Of a stretch of DNA of 63,958 nucleotides, positions 45,487 through 54,801 are shown one piece after another. Below the pieces are notes generated by a model. That model was not told where the DNA came from. It did no database searches and saw only the letters and a list, made by a program, of their open reading frames with translations. Source of the stretch: Limisphaerales bacterium (GTDB taxonomy: Bacteria; Verrucomicrobiota; Verrucomicrobiia; Limisphaerales; SXTU01). Every line of letters begins with the position of its first letter. Positions within the stretch are counted from its first letter, which is position 1. The translations under genes and the position numbers were made by a program. The stretch covers positions 1 through 63,958 of the forward strand of contig WRPG01000025.1 in the NCBI GenBank assembly GCA_009773355.1, read 5' to 3'.

Positions 45487-46806
45487 ATGCCACACACTGC
45501 TCATCCAATCGAGTTGCTCCGCTTCAACACCTGCGGCTCCGTGGACGACGGCAAGTCCACGCTCATCGGCCGGCTCCTCTACGACTCCAAGTCCATCATG
45601 GAGGATCAGCTTGAGGCGTTGGAACGTTCCGCCGACATCACCGGTGGCGGGGCCATCAACCTCGCGAACCTCACCGACGGCCTCCGCGCCGAGCGCGAGC
45701 AGGGCATCACGATTGACGTGGCCTATCGCTACTTCGCCACGCCGCGACGCAAGTTCATCGTCGCGGACACGCCGGGGCACGTCCAATACACGCGCAACAT
45801 GGTCACGGGCGCGAGCACCGCGAACCTCTCCATCGTGCTCGTGGACGCGCGGCTCGGCGTCATCGAGCAGACGCGGCGGCACACCTACCTCGCGGCGCTG
45901 CTGGGCATTCCGCACCTCGTCATCGCGGTGAACAAGATGGACCTCGTGGACTGGAGCGAGGACCGCTTCCTGGAAATCCGCGACGAGATTGAAGCGTTTC
46001 TGCCCAAGCTCGACGCGTTCAAGGACGTGAAGTTCATCCCCATCAGCGCGCTCAACGGCGACAACGTCGTCGAGCCGTCGAAGCACACGCCGTGGTATGT
46101 CGGCCCCGCGCTGCTCGGCCATCTGGAGACCGTCCACATCGCGAGCGACTGGAGCCTCAGCGGCTTCCGCTTCCCGGTGCAATGGGTGAACCGCCCGAAC
46201 AACCCGACCGACAAAGCCCTGCACGACTTCCGCGGCCTGAGCGGACAGATTGCCGGCGGCATCGTGAAGGTTGGACAGAAAATCATGGTGCTGCCCAGCG
46301 GGATGAAGAGCACGGTGAAGGAGCTTTGGACCTACGACGGCCCGCTGAAAGAGGCCTTCTGCCCACAGCCCGTCACGGTCGTCCTCGAGCACGACCTCGA
46401 CGTGAGCCGCGGCGACATCCTGGTGGGCCTCGACCACCTGCCCGGCATGGCGACCGAGCTGCGCGGACGCGTCTGCTGGATGAACCCGCGCCCGCTCCAG
46501 CGCGGGAAGAAATACTTCCTCAAGCACACCTCGCAGACCGTGCAGGCCATCGTCACGAGCCTCGACAGCCGCATCAACATCCAGACCTTCGACCCCGAGC
46601 CGGAGCCGGCGGAACTGGCCGCCAACGACATCGGCGAGGTCCGCATCCGCACCGCGAAGCCCATCGTGTTCGATGCCTACAGCAACAACCGCCTCACCGG
46701 CTCGTTCATCCTCATCGAGCAGGGAACGAACGCCACCGTCGCCGCCGGGATGCTCTACGCGCCGACGGAGCTGGTGAAGCCGGAATACAACGACTTCGCG
46801 ATTTAG
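45487..46806 (+). CDS. cysN: Sulfate adenylyltransferase large GTPase subunit
   Basis: 439 residues. GTPase motifs: GSVDDGKSTL (G1), DTPGH (G3) and NKMDLVDW (G4), followed by EF-Tu-like domains II and III. GTP hydrolysis drives APS formation by CysD. The protein ends at EYNDFAI with no fused CysC (APS kinase) domain. An alternative TTG start at 45472 overlaps the cysD stop; ATG 45487 is preferred. Last gene of the operon. Confidence 0.97.
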   Translation: MPHTAHPIELLRFNTCGSVDDGKSTLIGRLLYDSKSIMEDQLEALERSADITGGGAINLANLTDGLRAEREQGITIDVAYRYFATPRRKFIVADTPGHVQYTRNMVTGASTANLSIVLVDARLGVIEQTRRHTYLAALLGIPHLVIAVNKMDLVDWSEDRFLEIRDEIEAFLPKLDAFKDVKFIPISALNGDNVVEPSKHTPWYVGPALLGHLETVHIASDWSLSGFRFPVQWVNRPNNPTDKALHDFRGLSGQIAGGIVKVGQKIMVLPSGMKSTVKELWTYDGPLKEAFCPQPVTVVLEHDLDVSRGDILVGLDHLPGMATELRGRVCWMNPRPLQRGKKYFLKHTSQTVQAIVTSLDSRINIQTFDPEPEPAELAANDIGEVRIRTAKPIVFDAYSNNRLTGSFILIEQGTNATVAAGMLYAPTELVKPEYNDFAI

Positions 46807-46853
46807 GCTGGCGGCTTGCCCGCGCCCGCCATGCAGGCTATCAAGCTTCTGTC

Positions 46854-47465
46854 ATGGCCATTGCGACCACCGAGCTTGCCCCGGTTTCCTGGGCGCGTAT
46901 GATTCGCGCCGTGGAGAAAGTTCGCGAACGCCTGCTGCGCGCTGCGCGCGCGTTGGAAGCCGCCGGAGTGCCCTACGCCATCGTCGGCGGGAACGCCGTT
47001 GCCGCGCACGTCTCCCGCGTGGATGAGGCAGCGGTGCGGGCCACGCGTGATGTGGACATTCTTTTGCGCCGGGCCGATTTCGACTCCGCCCGCAAGGCAC
47101 TTGAGGCCGCTGGGTTTGTTTTCCGACGGCTGACTGGCTTGGGGATGCCCGGCGTGATTGACGCTTTCCTCGATGGTCCAAACGCAAGTGTGCGCGACGC
47201 GCTCCATGTGGTTCCAGCGGGGGAGAAAGTCCGGCCCGACAACCTTCTGCCCGCGCCCGACGTGACGGAATCCGAGCCGGGCGATCAGTTCCGCCTCGCG
47301 AGCCTCGAAGCCGTGGTCCGCATGAAGCTCGTCAGCTTTCGCGACAAGGACCGCACGCACCTCCGCGACCTGCTGGAACTCGGCATGGTGGACGCGTCGT
47401 GGTGCCACCGTCTTCCGCCGGCGCTCGCCGCCCGGCTGCGCGAATTGGTGGACAATCCGGAGTGA
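46854..47465 (+). CDS. Nucleotidyltransferase-fold protein
   Basis: 203 residues. An N-terminal helix is followed by a minimal nucleotidyltransferase core: IVGGNAVAAHVSRVD, then TRDVDILLRRADF with the paired acidic residues. The C-terminus contains EAVVRMKLVSFRDKDRTHL, a pattern shared with AbiEii-like and DUF6036-type proteins often linked to toxin-antitoxin or defence modules. No partner antitoxin gene is adjacent; the neighbours are cysN (47 bases upstream) and a convergent large gene. Start ATG 46854. Confidence 0.75.
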   Translation: MAIATTELAPVSWARMIRAVEKVRERLLRAARALEAAGVPYAIVGGNAVAAHVSRVDEAAVRATRDVDILLRRADFDSARKALEAAGFVFRRLTGLGMPGVIDAFLDGPNASVRDALHVVPAGEKVRPDNLLPAPDVTESEPGDQFRLASLEAVVRMKLVSFRDKDRTHLRDLLELGMVDASWCHRLPPALAARLRELVDNPE

Positions 47466-47471
47466 CCATCC

Positions 47472-50400
47472 TCAGCGCAGAATCACCGTGTCCGCCACGG
47501 CGAGGTCGAGGGTCAGCACCGTCTGGCCGCCTTGCTTGCTCGTCGTGACTTTGCCGCCACTGGCGAGTTCGATTTTCTTCTGCGGCAACGCGGTTTGGAG
47601 CGTGACCTTCAGTCCCTTCAACGGCGTCGGCGTCCAGTTCACCAGCACGAGGGCGGCGGCGGACTTGGACTCGATGAGATTCGCCTCCACCAGCGGCTCG
47701 GAGCAGACCACAGGGCGCTCCGCCTTCGCCACGGGTAAGCCGATGAGCTGGCCTGCGCCCGCGTGGAACTTGGTCGGGATGAAATGCGCGAGCGAGTCGG
47801 CGGCGCTGGTGCGGTCGCCGGGGCGCTTGGGAATCGCGGGTTGGAAGTAGGTCAGCGCTGGGAGGAAGCCGCAGTAAATCGCCCGGCCAGTTCCGTGCGT
47901 CCGTGCGACGACGGCAGGCGAGCCGTCCTTGAACGTCCCCAGCACTTCGCTCCCGCTGGCGGTGAACTTGCCCAGCGCGGCGAAGACCGGGACGGTGCCG
48001 CCGGACTTCATCGTGACCTGGTCGAGCGGCTCGCAAAACGGCAGGTCCGTCTTCTCAAACAACACGAGCGGATTTGTCGAGATGGTCAAGGGCTGTGGCT
48101 GCACGCCGAGCAGCGTGCGAAGGGTGGCGTTCGGCTGGTTGAACTCGTCGAGCAGGCCCGCGCCGGCCGTGGCGAAAAGCTGGCCGCCCTTTTGCACCCA
48201 GTCCGCCAGCGCGCGCGACGCGGCCTGGCTCACGTTCGCGTCAGTCAGATAGAGCGCCGTGTAGCCCGACAGCGTGCCGCGCAAGGCGTCTTCCTCCTCC
48301 ACAATGTCGAGCGGCGTCTGCTGATGGCGCACCGCGACGGCGAGCGCGCGCTTGTTCGGGCCGAAGGGCGCGCGGTGGTTCTGCCACACGTCACCAGCAT
48401 GCGAATACCAAAGCGCGGCCTTGCCCCAGCGCGGGCGGCCGTCCTGCACCACGTCCTCGAACGTCGCCAGCTCATGGAACGCGCGGCGCACCTCCACGAA
48501 CATCTTCGGGCTGTTCACGTAGTTCTCCGTGTAGGCCGCCTGCACGGGACGGAACTCGAAGAGGTTCACGATGGTCATGCCGTGGCCGAGCGCGCCGTAG
48601 AACAGCCGCCGCCAGCTCTCGGGCCGATTGCCGGGCATGTGCGGCATCACGTAGAAGTGGCTGTCGCGGCGCGGCTCGTAGCGGTTCGCAGCACGGGCGA
48701 GGTCGAGGAGCAAATTGTTCATCTGCTGCGAGCCGACGGGCACTTGGAAGATGTAATCCTCGCTCCACGGCATCGTCATCCCACCCGCGCGGAACAGGGA
48801 GATCCACATGTGAGCATCGCCGAGATAGAGCGGGCCGTGGTGCGGGGAAAAGTTCGCGCCGGTGTCCGCGTTGGGCAGCGCACGCTTGATGAGGTCCGTG
48901 CGCTCCTTCAACTGCTGGGTGCCGAAGTGATACGCGTAGAGCTTCGCAAAATAGAAGAGCCGTGGGTTCGTCCCGCTCAACGCGGGCGAAGCATCGTAGG
49001 CAACTTTGCTCCAGTCGCCACCGGCAGCGGGATTGATGTCCTCGGGCTTGAGACCGCGACCGCGCGCCCATTCGCGGAACGGTTCGTCGCTCTTGGCGGG
49101 CGGACGGCCCAGGCCGATTTCGTCACCGAGGCTCACCACGCGGATGTCTTCGAGCTTCTGGCCGTCCTGCTTCAGCTTCTCAAAGTGCTCGTTGAGCTTC
49201 GGCGTCGGCACGCTGCGCACGTCAATGTAGGCACTTGCCCGCGACGTGCCGGACTTCGTGTTCCGGGCGCGCACGTTCAGCGCGAACAGCTTGAGAAACT
49301 CCTCGCGCGCGGCGGTGTATTTGGCATCGCCGGGCCGCTCGTCGAAGGTGAAACCGTAAATCAGCGTGCGCTCCGGCGGCTTGCCGCGCACGGGCGTTTT
49401 CTTCAGATGCGCGAGCAGGTCGTAGAGGAAGGTGTCTGTCGTGCGAAAGCGGCGCGTCCAGCGCGTGTTCGCGTCGTAGGCGACTTCGAGCGCGTTGGTG
49501 CGGCTCTCGAACTTCGCGACCGATTCCAGCTTGCCCGCCGCGTTCTTCACGCCGAATTCCAGCCGGTAGTGGACGGGCGCGCCCTTGGTCTTGGACGCGG
49601 CGGTGAAGCGCCACTGGCCGTCGTTGAGCGTGTCGAGCAGACTGCCGACTTCCTCCCAGTCCGTGACCGCGCCCGGCTCGGCGGTGAGCGACTTCGGCTT
49701 CCACGCGCGCTGGTGAATCCAATACGGCGAGTGCTCGATGCCTACAGGCACGCTCAACGTCAGCGGCGTGGTGGAGAGGTTGTGAAACTTCAGGAACACG
49801 TCGCCCGCCTGGGTAAGCAGGCCGTCGAGCGGCAGGTAATTCTCCTTCGCGATGCGCGCCTTCACGCCTTCCTCGTCCTTGGTCAGGACGATGACGTCCA
49901 CATGGCGGCGCGCGGCCGGCTCGGGCTGGTTCTCGGCGACGAGCGTGAGCCGCGCGCGGCCCGGCGCGAGTTCCACCCAAGCGTCGTGGCCTTCCCAAAC
50001 CGTGTTCTCCACCTGGCCCCAGTCCCAGCCGACCTCGGTTTTCAGCCCCTGGCGGAAGGCCCAAATCTTCTGCTGGTCGCGTGCGCCGTAGGGCCGGTCG
50101 AGCTTCACCTGCCCGCCCTGCTCGACGCGCAGCCGGAAACGCGTCTCGAAGCGATACGCCGCCTCGTAGCGCACGAGCGCGAGGTAGCGCCCGGCGGCGG
50201 GCACCTCGACTTCGACGGACGCCTCGGCTCGCGCGCACTGTTCAGGCGCGCCGAGACAGCCCTTGCGGCTGAGGAAGGTGTTCGCCAGCGACGCGGCGTA
50301 ATAGTTCTCGCCCCAGTTCATCGTGCGCCAGCCGTTCGCACCGCCCGACTTCACCGCAAATTCCTCGGCCTCGATGATGAAGCTCCCGTCCGCCTGCGCA

Positions 50401-50537
50401 GCCACCGGCTGTCCGCCGCGATAGCCGGGAGCCAGCGCGGCTTCGTTGCCCGCGGGAGCGCCATATGCCGACCCGGACAGCACCCACACCGCAAGCGAAA
50501 CGAAGACGAAGTAGGGAAGGCGGTAGGTTGGAGTCAT
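47472..50537 (-). CDS. Large exported glycoside-hydrolase-like protein
   Basis: 1021 residues with a signal peptide (residues 1-26). An N-terminal segment (about 50-210) looks like a carbohydrate-binding beta-sandwich (SFIIEAEEFAVKSGGANGWR). The central region (about 380-700) has TIM-barrel-like features (IYGFTFDERPGDAKY, VVSLGDEIGLGRPP). Residues about 730-900 resemble the beta-galactosidase trimerisation domain (LYLTDANVSQAASRALADWV and GGQLFATAGAGLLDEFN). Overall it recalls GH42/GH-A relatives found in PVC genomes, but catalytic glutamates cannot be assigned confidently. It is monocistronic and convergent with the preceding gene. Confidence 0.7.
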   Translation of the reverse strand: MTPTYRLPYFVFVSLAVWVLSGSAYGAPAGNEAALAPGYRGGQPVAAQADGSFIIEAEEFAVKSGGANGWRTMNWGENYYAASLANTFLSRKGCLGAPEQCARAEASVEVEVPAAGRYLALVRYEAAYRFETRFRLRVEQGGQVKLDRPYGARDQQKIWAFRQGLKTEVGWDWGQVENTVWEGHDAWVELAPGRARLTLVAENQPEPAARRHVDVIVLTKDEEGVKARIAKENYLPLDGLLTQAGDVFLKFHNLSTTPLTLSVPVGIEHSPYWIHQRAWKPKSLTAEPGAVTDWEEVGSLLDTLNDGQWRFTAASKTKGAPVHYRLEFGVKNAAGKLESVAKFESRTNALEVAYDANTRWTRRFRTTDTFLYDLLAHLKKTPVRGKPPERTLIYGFTFDERPGDAKYTAAREEFLKLFALNVRARNTKSGTSRASAYIDVRSVPTPKLNEHFEKLKQDGQKLEDIRVVSLGDEIGLGRPPAKSDEPFREWARGRGLKPEDINPAAGGDWSKVAYDASPALSGTNPRLFYFAKLYAYHFGTQQLKERTDLIKRALPNADTGANFSPHHGPLYLGDAHMWISLFRAGGMTMPWSEDYIFQVPVGSQQMNNLLLDLARAANRYEPRRDSHFYVMPHMPGNRPESWRRLFYGALGHGMTIVNLFEFRPVQAAYTENYVNSPKMFVEVRRAFHELATFEDVVQDGRPRWGKAALWYSHAGDVWQNHRAPFGPNKRALAVAVRHQQTPLDIVEEEDALRGTLSGYTALYLTDANVSQAASRALADWVQKGGQLFATAGAGLLDEFNQPNATLRTLLGVQPQPLTISTNPLVLFEKTDLPFCEPLDQVTMKSGGTVPVFAALGKFTASGSEVLGTFKDGSPAVVARTHGTGRAIYCGFLPALTYFQPAIPKRPGDRTSAADSLAHFIPTKFHAGAGQLIGLPVAKAERPVVCSEPLVEANLIESKSAAALVLVNWTPTPLKGLKVTLQTALPQKKIELASGGKVTTSKQGGQTVLTLDLAVADTVILR

Positions 50538-50595
50538 GGTCTTCCTGACGCGAAGAAGTGGAAGCTCTTCAAGGCGAGGCCACGCTTGCCACCTC

Positions 50596-51402
50596 TCAAG
50601 CTGGTTGCAGTTGCGCCTTCAGCTTGGCCATCAACACCGAATAGAAAAGCGACTTCAACAGAGCCGGGCTGGTTTCAGGCAGCGCGTAGTAGCACAGAGA
50701 TTGGCCCCGTTCATAAACGGTGATGGTCACACAGAGTTCGTTCGTGCGCCGATTGCGAGTGATGCTATTGGCTTTTTCGGAGGCATCCGCCCACAAGTCA
50801 TCGTGTTCGAGCACATCCTTCGGGAACTCCTTGGGAAGTGAGAGTGCGCTCTCAATGAGTTGCCGTGCTTCTGAGGTCGAAACCGGGAACTCAAAAGTCT
50901 TGGGGCGTGCGTGCCGCCAAGTGCCTCCTGGGACTGGGTGACTGATGGAGCCGCCGGTTCGCCCATCATCCCAGACACCGAACTGAATCTGAGGCAGGTT
51001 GCGGGCGGCCTCACCGGGGCGGAAGATGACCAACTGTTTTCCCGGCGGATAAAGGTGCGACGTCGCAGTGCCAGGGTCCAAGACTTCCAGCAACTCGACT
51101 TCAAACCGCAGCACAGCATTGGGGGGCACCTTTCCAGCACCCTTGGCACCGTATGCCAAATGAGGACTCACGGTGAGTTCCCGCTTGCCTCCTTCGCGCA
51201 TCCCTTCAATTCCTTTGACCAAGCCCGCGATGTGGTCTCGCCTGCCCAGCGCGATGCGACACGGCACGCCGTCGGCGTAGGTGTTCATGCACTCCTCGCC
51301 GCGATTGAGGAATGCACGGAAATGAACGAGGGCAGCTTTGCCGGAAGTTGCCTCACGGCCACCGCCAACCCGCAGCTCCTTGATGTCAATTCCACCGGTC
51401 AT
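50596..51402 (-). CDS. FKBP-type peptidyl-prolyl isomerase fusion
   Basis: 268 residues. The first 110 residues form an FKBP domain (GLVKGIEGMREGGKRELTV, LAYGAKGAGKVPPNAVLRFE). The remaining 155 residues are an unrecognised alpha/beta domain rich in charged residues. No signal peptide is visible, so it may act in the cytoplasm. The ATG overlaps the exosortase stop codon (ATGA, 51399-51402), so it is translated together with the exosortase. An FKBP linked to an exosortase could help fold substrates or the exosortase itself; this is inference. Confidence 0.85.
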   Translation of the reverse strand: MTGGIDIKELRVGGGREATSGKAALVHFRAFLNRGEECMNTYADGVPCRIALGRRDHIAGLVKGIEGMREGGKRELTVSPHLAYGAKGAGKVPPNAVLRFEVELLEVLDPGTATSHLYPPGKQLVIFRPGEAARNLPQIQFGVWDDGRTGGSISHPVPGGTWRHARPKTFEFPVSTSEARQLIESALSLPKEFPKDVLEHDDLWADASEKANSITRNRRTNELCVTITVYERGQSLCYYALPETSPALLKSLFYSVLMAKLKAQLQPA

Positions 51403-53111
51403 GGTTTGAGCGGATGTTGGAACTCTGGCACCGCCTCGGCGATAAATTCCTTCACTCGCGCGAAGGCCTTGTCCTCGTCGCCGGGCAGGCATTGCGCGAA
51501 GCAGGCCACGTAGGCCCAGCGTTGCAACGTGCCGGTGCGCAACAGTTCCTTCGCCATCGCGGCGAGCCGCTCGGAGCGATGCGCCGTGACCGCGCCATCG
51601 GCCACGAACCAATAGACATAAACGGCGCGCACGGGGATGCGCTGGCCGTTGTCGAGCGTCAGGACCTTGCTCGCGGTGAGCTTGAGCGCGGGGATTTCGC
51701 GTGGCTGCGGCCGGGCGACGGGCAAGCGCACTTCCTCGGTCTTCTCGATGAGCCAGCCCTGGCCGGTGAGGCAGTATTGCGGCTGGTGAATGCTCGTGCG
51801 GTCGCGGCCCATGAGCACGACTTGCAGCAGGAGCGGCGAGCCATCGGCGGCGGTGTAGAGGCGCTTGCCGATGGAGGTGTCCGGGGGCAGGCCTTCCAAC
51901 TCTTCCTTCACCGCCGGCACTTCCTCCGAGTTCATCCCGGCGACGCGCTCCGGCAGGGGAATCCGCCAGCGCAGCGAGCCGGGCTGTGGTTCCGCCAGCA
52001 CGCCGGGGCGGCCGAGGGTCTGGCGGGCCTGCAAGTTGTATATCGCGCCACCCGCCACGGCCATGAGCAGCAAGGCGGAGACAAGTGGTGCGGTGAGCAA
52101 CGGCCTGGTAGGGACGCGCTGCTGCGCGTCCGGCTGGCCGACCGGCAGGTCGGCCCTACCGGCGGGCGCGGCAACCGGCGTTTCCTTCTCCCGCATCAGC
52201 CAGCCCGCGAGGAACATCAGCCCGATGGCCACGGCAAAGGTGACATAGCCCAGATTGGTCTCCGCCGCCGCGCCGGTTTTGTGACCGAACGCCTCCGCGA
52301 GGATGATGACGGTGGTGATGCGCGCCACGTTGCCGGCGACCGCGAGCGGCGCGGCCAACACGATCATCACGGCGCGTTTCCACGGTGCCTTGAAAGCCAC
52401 GTAGCCGTAGATCGTCGTCACCGCCAGCAGCGACGCGAGGCTGCGGATGCCGCTGCACGCCGGGGCTACGTCGTAGTTGAAGCTGCGCGTGGAGTTGAAA
52501 ATGCGCGTGCCGTCGCGCAGCACGTCGAGGCCGAGCAGGTCGTGGCCGATGCCGACGGAAATCTGCGTCACAAGCAGGCGCAGGCGGAACAAAAGGCCTT
52601 CGCCCAACGCCTCCAGCGGCACGCAAAAGCCCAGCAGCAGAAATGGGAAGAAAGTCTTCCGCGCCCAGCCCGGTCCCCACACCAGACCGACGAGGCACCA
52701 AACCCCGCCCGCGAGCGCGACCATTGAGACGCGCGGCTGCTGCACGGTGAACGCGACTGCGTGCAACGCCAGCGCCAGCGCCAGACCGACGAGCGCGGGC
52801 AGCCAGCGGCGCGTCGGGGTGGCGACCAGTTCCTTGTGCCGCAGCCAGAGCAGCACGAGCACGACGACCGGCACGAGCTTGCCGTGTTCCGCTTCAAGCG
52901 CGGGCGCGCTCCAAGCACCCCACATCCACGCGAAGAGCGAGGGCTGGTTCGTGAAGTTAAATGAGCAGTGGCCGAGGAAGTGGAACAGCACCGCCCATGC
53001 GCTAAGCAGCATGAAGAACAGCGGCTTGTCCGGCAGCCGCGCCCAGAACGCGCGGAACTCCACGAGGAATTCCTCCGCCAGCGTGGGCGCGGGTTTGGGG
53101 TCGTCGGCCAT
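51399..53111 (-). CDS. Exosortase fused to an EpsI-type domain
   Basis: 570 residues. Residues about 30-305 are an eight-helix exosortase core with catalytic Cys219 in ACSGIRSL, Arg264 in GNVARITTVI and His277 in EAFGHKTG. These enzymes cut and transfer PEP-CTERM-type proteins at the membrane. Residues about 345-570 carry an EpsI/DUF3485-like domain (YCLTGQGWLIEK, VYVYWFVADGAVTAHRS). Between the two, residues 318-335 are encoded by a 54-bp palindromic element. No PEP-CTERM substrate or polysaccharide-synthesis gene occurs in this window. ATG 53111. Confidence 0.9.
   Translation of the reverse strand: MADDPKPAPTLAEEFLVEFRAFWARLPDKPLFFMLLSAWAVLFHFLGHCSFNFTNQPSLFAWMWGAWSAPALEAEHGKLVPVVVLVLLWLRHKELVATPTRRWLPALVGLALALALHAVAFTVQQPRVSMVALAGGVWCLVGLVWGPGWARKTFFPFLLLGFCVPLEALGEGLLFRLRLLVTQISVGIGHDLLGLDVLRDGTRIFNSTRSFNYDVAPACSGIRSLASLLAVTTIYGYVAFKAPWKRAVMIVLAAPLAVAGNVARITTVIILAEAFGHKTGAAAETNLGYVTFAVAIGLMFLAGWLMREKETPVAAPAGRADLPVGQPDAQQRVPTRPLLTAPLVSALLLMAVAGGAIYNLQARQTLGRPGVLAEPQPGSLRWRIPLPERVAGMNSEEVPAVKEELEGLPPDTSIGKRLYTAADGSPLLLQVVLMGRDRTSIHQPQYCLTGQGWLIEKTEEVRLPVARPQPREIPALKLTASKVLTLDNGQRIPVRAVYVYWFVADGAVTAHRSERLAAMAKELLRTGTLQRWAYVACFAQCLPGDEDKAFARVKEFIAEAVPEFQHPLKP
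52107..52160. repeat. GGTAGGG...CCCTACC composite palindrome, copy 4, in exosortase
   Basis: 54 bp, exactly 18 codons, bracketed by GGTAGGG and CCCTACC. It holds two hairpins, GGACGCGC-TGCT-GCGCGTCC (52112-52131) and GGCCGACC-GGCA-GGTCGGCC (52136-52155). The second hairpin is nearly identical to the first hairpin of the intergenic copy at 5269, and the first matches the third hairpin at 38156. Confidence 0.94.
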
Positions 53112-53200
53112 CGGCGTGAAACTTACCCGACGACTCGGGAAAGCCCAAGCCTGTCCAACTCCGGCGAAGTCCGTAGGCTTCCGGTTCGTCAGCACCAACC

Positions 53201-54217
53201 ATGAGCCACCGCCTGCCAGTGCTTGTCCTCCTCCTGTTGCCTGTCTCCACGCTGGTCGCCGCCGACCGCTACGCCGGTTTGGAGACGGCGAAATATCTCG
53301 GCGCGCTCAAGGTCGAGACCACCCTGCCCGGCACGAAGAACTTCACCGAAGGCCCGGCGGTGAACGCGGACGGCCATGTCTTCTTCACCAATCCCGGCGA
53401 GATTTTGAAATGGGAGCCGGCGACCAAAACCTTGTCCGCGTTCCGCAAGCCGAGCAACGGCGCGAACGGCCAGGCGTTTGACCCGCAGGGACGACTGCTG
53501 CATTGCGAGGCGGCGGACGGCACGAACGGCCGTGTCACCCGCACCGACATGCAGACTGGCGAGATCGCGGTGCTGTGCGACAAGTTCGGCGGCTTCCCGC
53601 TCGGCGGGCCGAACGACGTGTGCGTGGACGGCAGCGGCCGCATCTACTTCACCTCGCGCCTCGCGAACACGAACCCGGCCACGGGGAACGTCAACTCCGT
53701 CTATCGCATTGATCCCAACGGCAAGACCGCGCGAATTCTCGCCGCGCCGGACATTGACATGCCCAACGGGCTGGCCGTCTCGCCGGACAGCCACACGCTT
53801 TACCTCATCGAGTCGGATGGACGCGCGAACCGCGCGCGGGTGATTCGCGCCTACGACCTCAAGCCCGACGGCGCAGTCGCCAATCATCGCATCCTCTACA
53901 CTTTCTATCCCGGTCGTGGCGGCGACGGGATGCGCGTGGACGCGGCAGGCAACCTCTACATCGCCGCCGGCCTGCACAAGACGCGCGGCACCAGCGAGAC
54001 GCTCGACACGCGGCCCGGCATCCACGTCCTCACGCCGCAGGGGAAGCTCGTGGCGTTCGTCGAGACTCCGGAAGACACGATCACGAACTGCGCCTTCGGC
54101 GGCCCAGACCACCGCACGCTCTACGTGACCTGCGGGAGATTCCTCCTGAGCCTGCCAGCGAAGCACGCCGGCAGCCCGCTCTACCGGACGGGGAAGCAAC
54201 CACCGCTCTCCAAATAA
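53201..54217 (+). CDS. Exported SMP-30/gluconolactonase-family protein
   Basis: 338 residues with a signal peptide (residues 1-21, STLVAAD). Six-bladed propeller motifs are clear: FTEGPAVNADGHVFFTN, GGPNDVCVDGSGRIYFTS and MPNGLAVSPDSHTLYLIES, where the conserved Glu, Asn and Asp bind the divalent metal. It probably hydrolyses sugar lactones in the periplasm, which would fit oxidised-sugar metabolism by the window's Gfo/Idh/MocA enzymes and sugar dehydrogenase. Divergent from the exosortase gene by 89 bases. Confidence 0.92.
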   Translation: MSHRLPVLVLLLLPVSTLVAADRYAGLETAKYLGALKVETTLPGTKNFTEGPAVNADGHVFFTNPGEILKWEPATKTLSAFRKPSNGANGQAFDPQGRLLHCEAADGTNGRVTRTDMQTGEIAVLCDKFGGFPLGGPNDVCVDGSGRIYFTSRLANTNPATGNVNSVYRIDPNGKTARILAAPDIDMPNGLAVSPDSHTLYLIESDGRANRARVIRAYDLKPDGAVANHRILYTFYPGRGGDGMRVDAAGNLYIAAGLHKTRGTSETLDTRPGIHVLTPQGKLVAFVETPEDTITNCAFGGPDHRTLYVTCGRFLLSLPAKHAGSPLYRTGKQPPLSK

Positions 54218-54221
54218 AAAT

Positions 54222-54294
54222 GGCAAGGCGCCCCTTCAAACCAGGCTGCGGCAAGAAAGGAAATCCGCAACCCGGTTTTTAGGAGCGCCTTGCC
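54222..54294. terminator. Long interrupted hairpin between convergent genes
   Basis: A perfect outer stem GGCAAGGCGC (54222-54231) pairs with GCGCCTTGCC (54285-54294); inner pairs AAACC/GGTTT and TGCGG/CCGCA extend it. It lies between the convergent SMP-30 gene and a small secreted-protein gene, consistent with a bidirectional terminator, though no poly-T tract follows. Confidence 0.6.
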
Positions 54295-54351
54295 CCCTGC
54301 TGCTCAACCCACGAACGGCCTGGAAACCCATAACCAGACCGCCCGTGAAAT

Positions 54352-54693
54352 TCACTTCTTGGCCGTGACTTCGACCTTCTCGGCGGTCAGTTCCAGTTTG
54401 TCGCCCACCTTCTTGCAGGTGGCGGTGACGGTGATGTTCTTCACCGTCTCGCAAATCTGGCTGTGGAAGCCTTTGCTCACCTCGTTCTGCACGAGATAAT
54501 ACTTCGTCTTCTTGCCGTCCTTCTCGACGGTCAGCACGTTCTGGCAGGTCTCGGTTTCCTTCAGGCAGCACTTGGCGCAGCAGCCCTTGCCGCTGAGGGT
54601 GATGGTCTTGCCCTTGCTTTCGGCGGCGGCGTTGAAGGCCAGCGCGCAGGCGATCACGGCGGCGGCGAGGGTGGTGGTCAGGAACTTCTTCAT
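54352..54693 (-). CDS. Small secreted cysteine-rich protein
   Basis: 113 residues; signal peptide 1-24 (AVIACALAFNAAAES). The mature part has a cysteine cluster GCCAKCCLKETETC and two later cysteines (SQICETVK, TATCKKVG), which suggest metal binding or disulfides, with a beta-rich OB-like remainder (KYYLVQNEV). Similar small proteins are annotated as DUF6370-like in PVC genomes, but I assign no function. Start ATG 54693. Confidence 0.75.
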   Translation of the reverse strand: MKKFLTTTLAAAVIACALAFNAAAESKGKTITLSGKGCCAKCCLKETETCQNVLTVEKDGKKTKYYLVQNEVSKGFHSQICETVKNITVTATCKKVGDKLELTAEKVEVTAKK

Positions 54694-54801
54694 GTCTGAG
54701 TGTGTGGTTGAATGTCTGGCGTGAGTGGACATCCGCCGCTGTCGCGCCGCTCCCCCTCCCTTGGCGGAAACCAATCGCAAATTGTCTGCCCCGCCGCCGC
54801 C

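Noticed and set aside
47763-50723. 986-residue plus-strand open frame
   Set aside because: Mirror of the large exported protein gene, whose signal peptide and domains are convincing.
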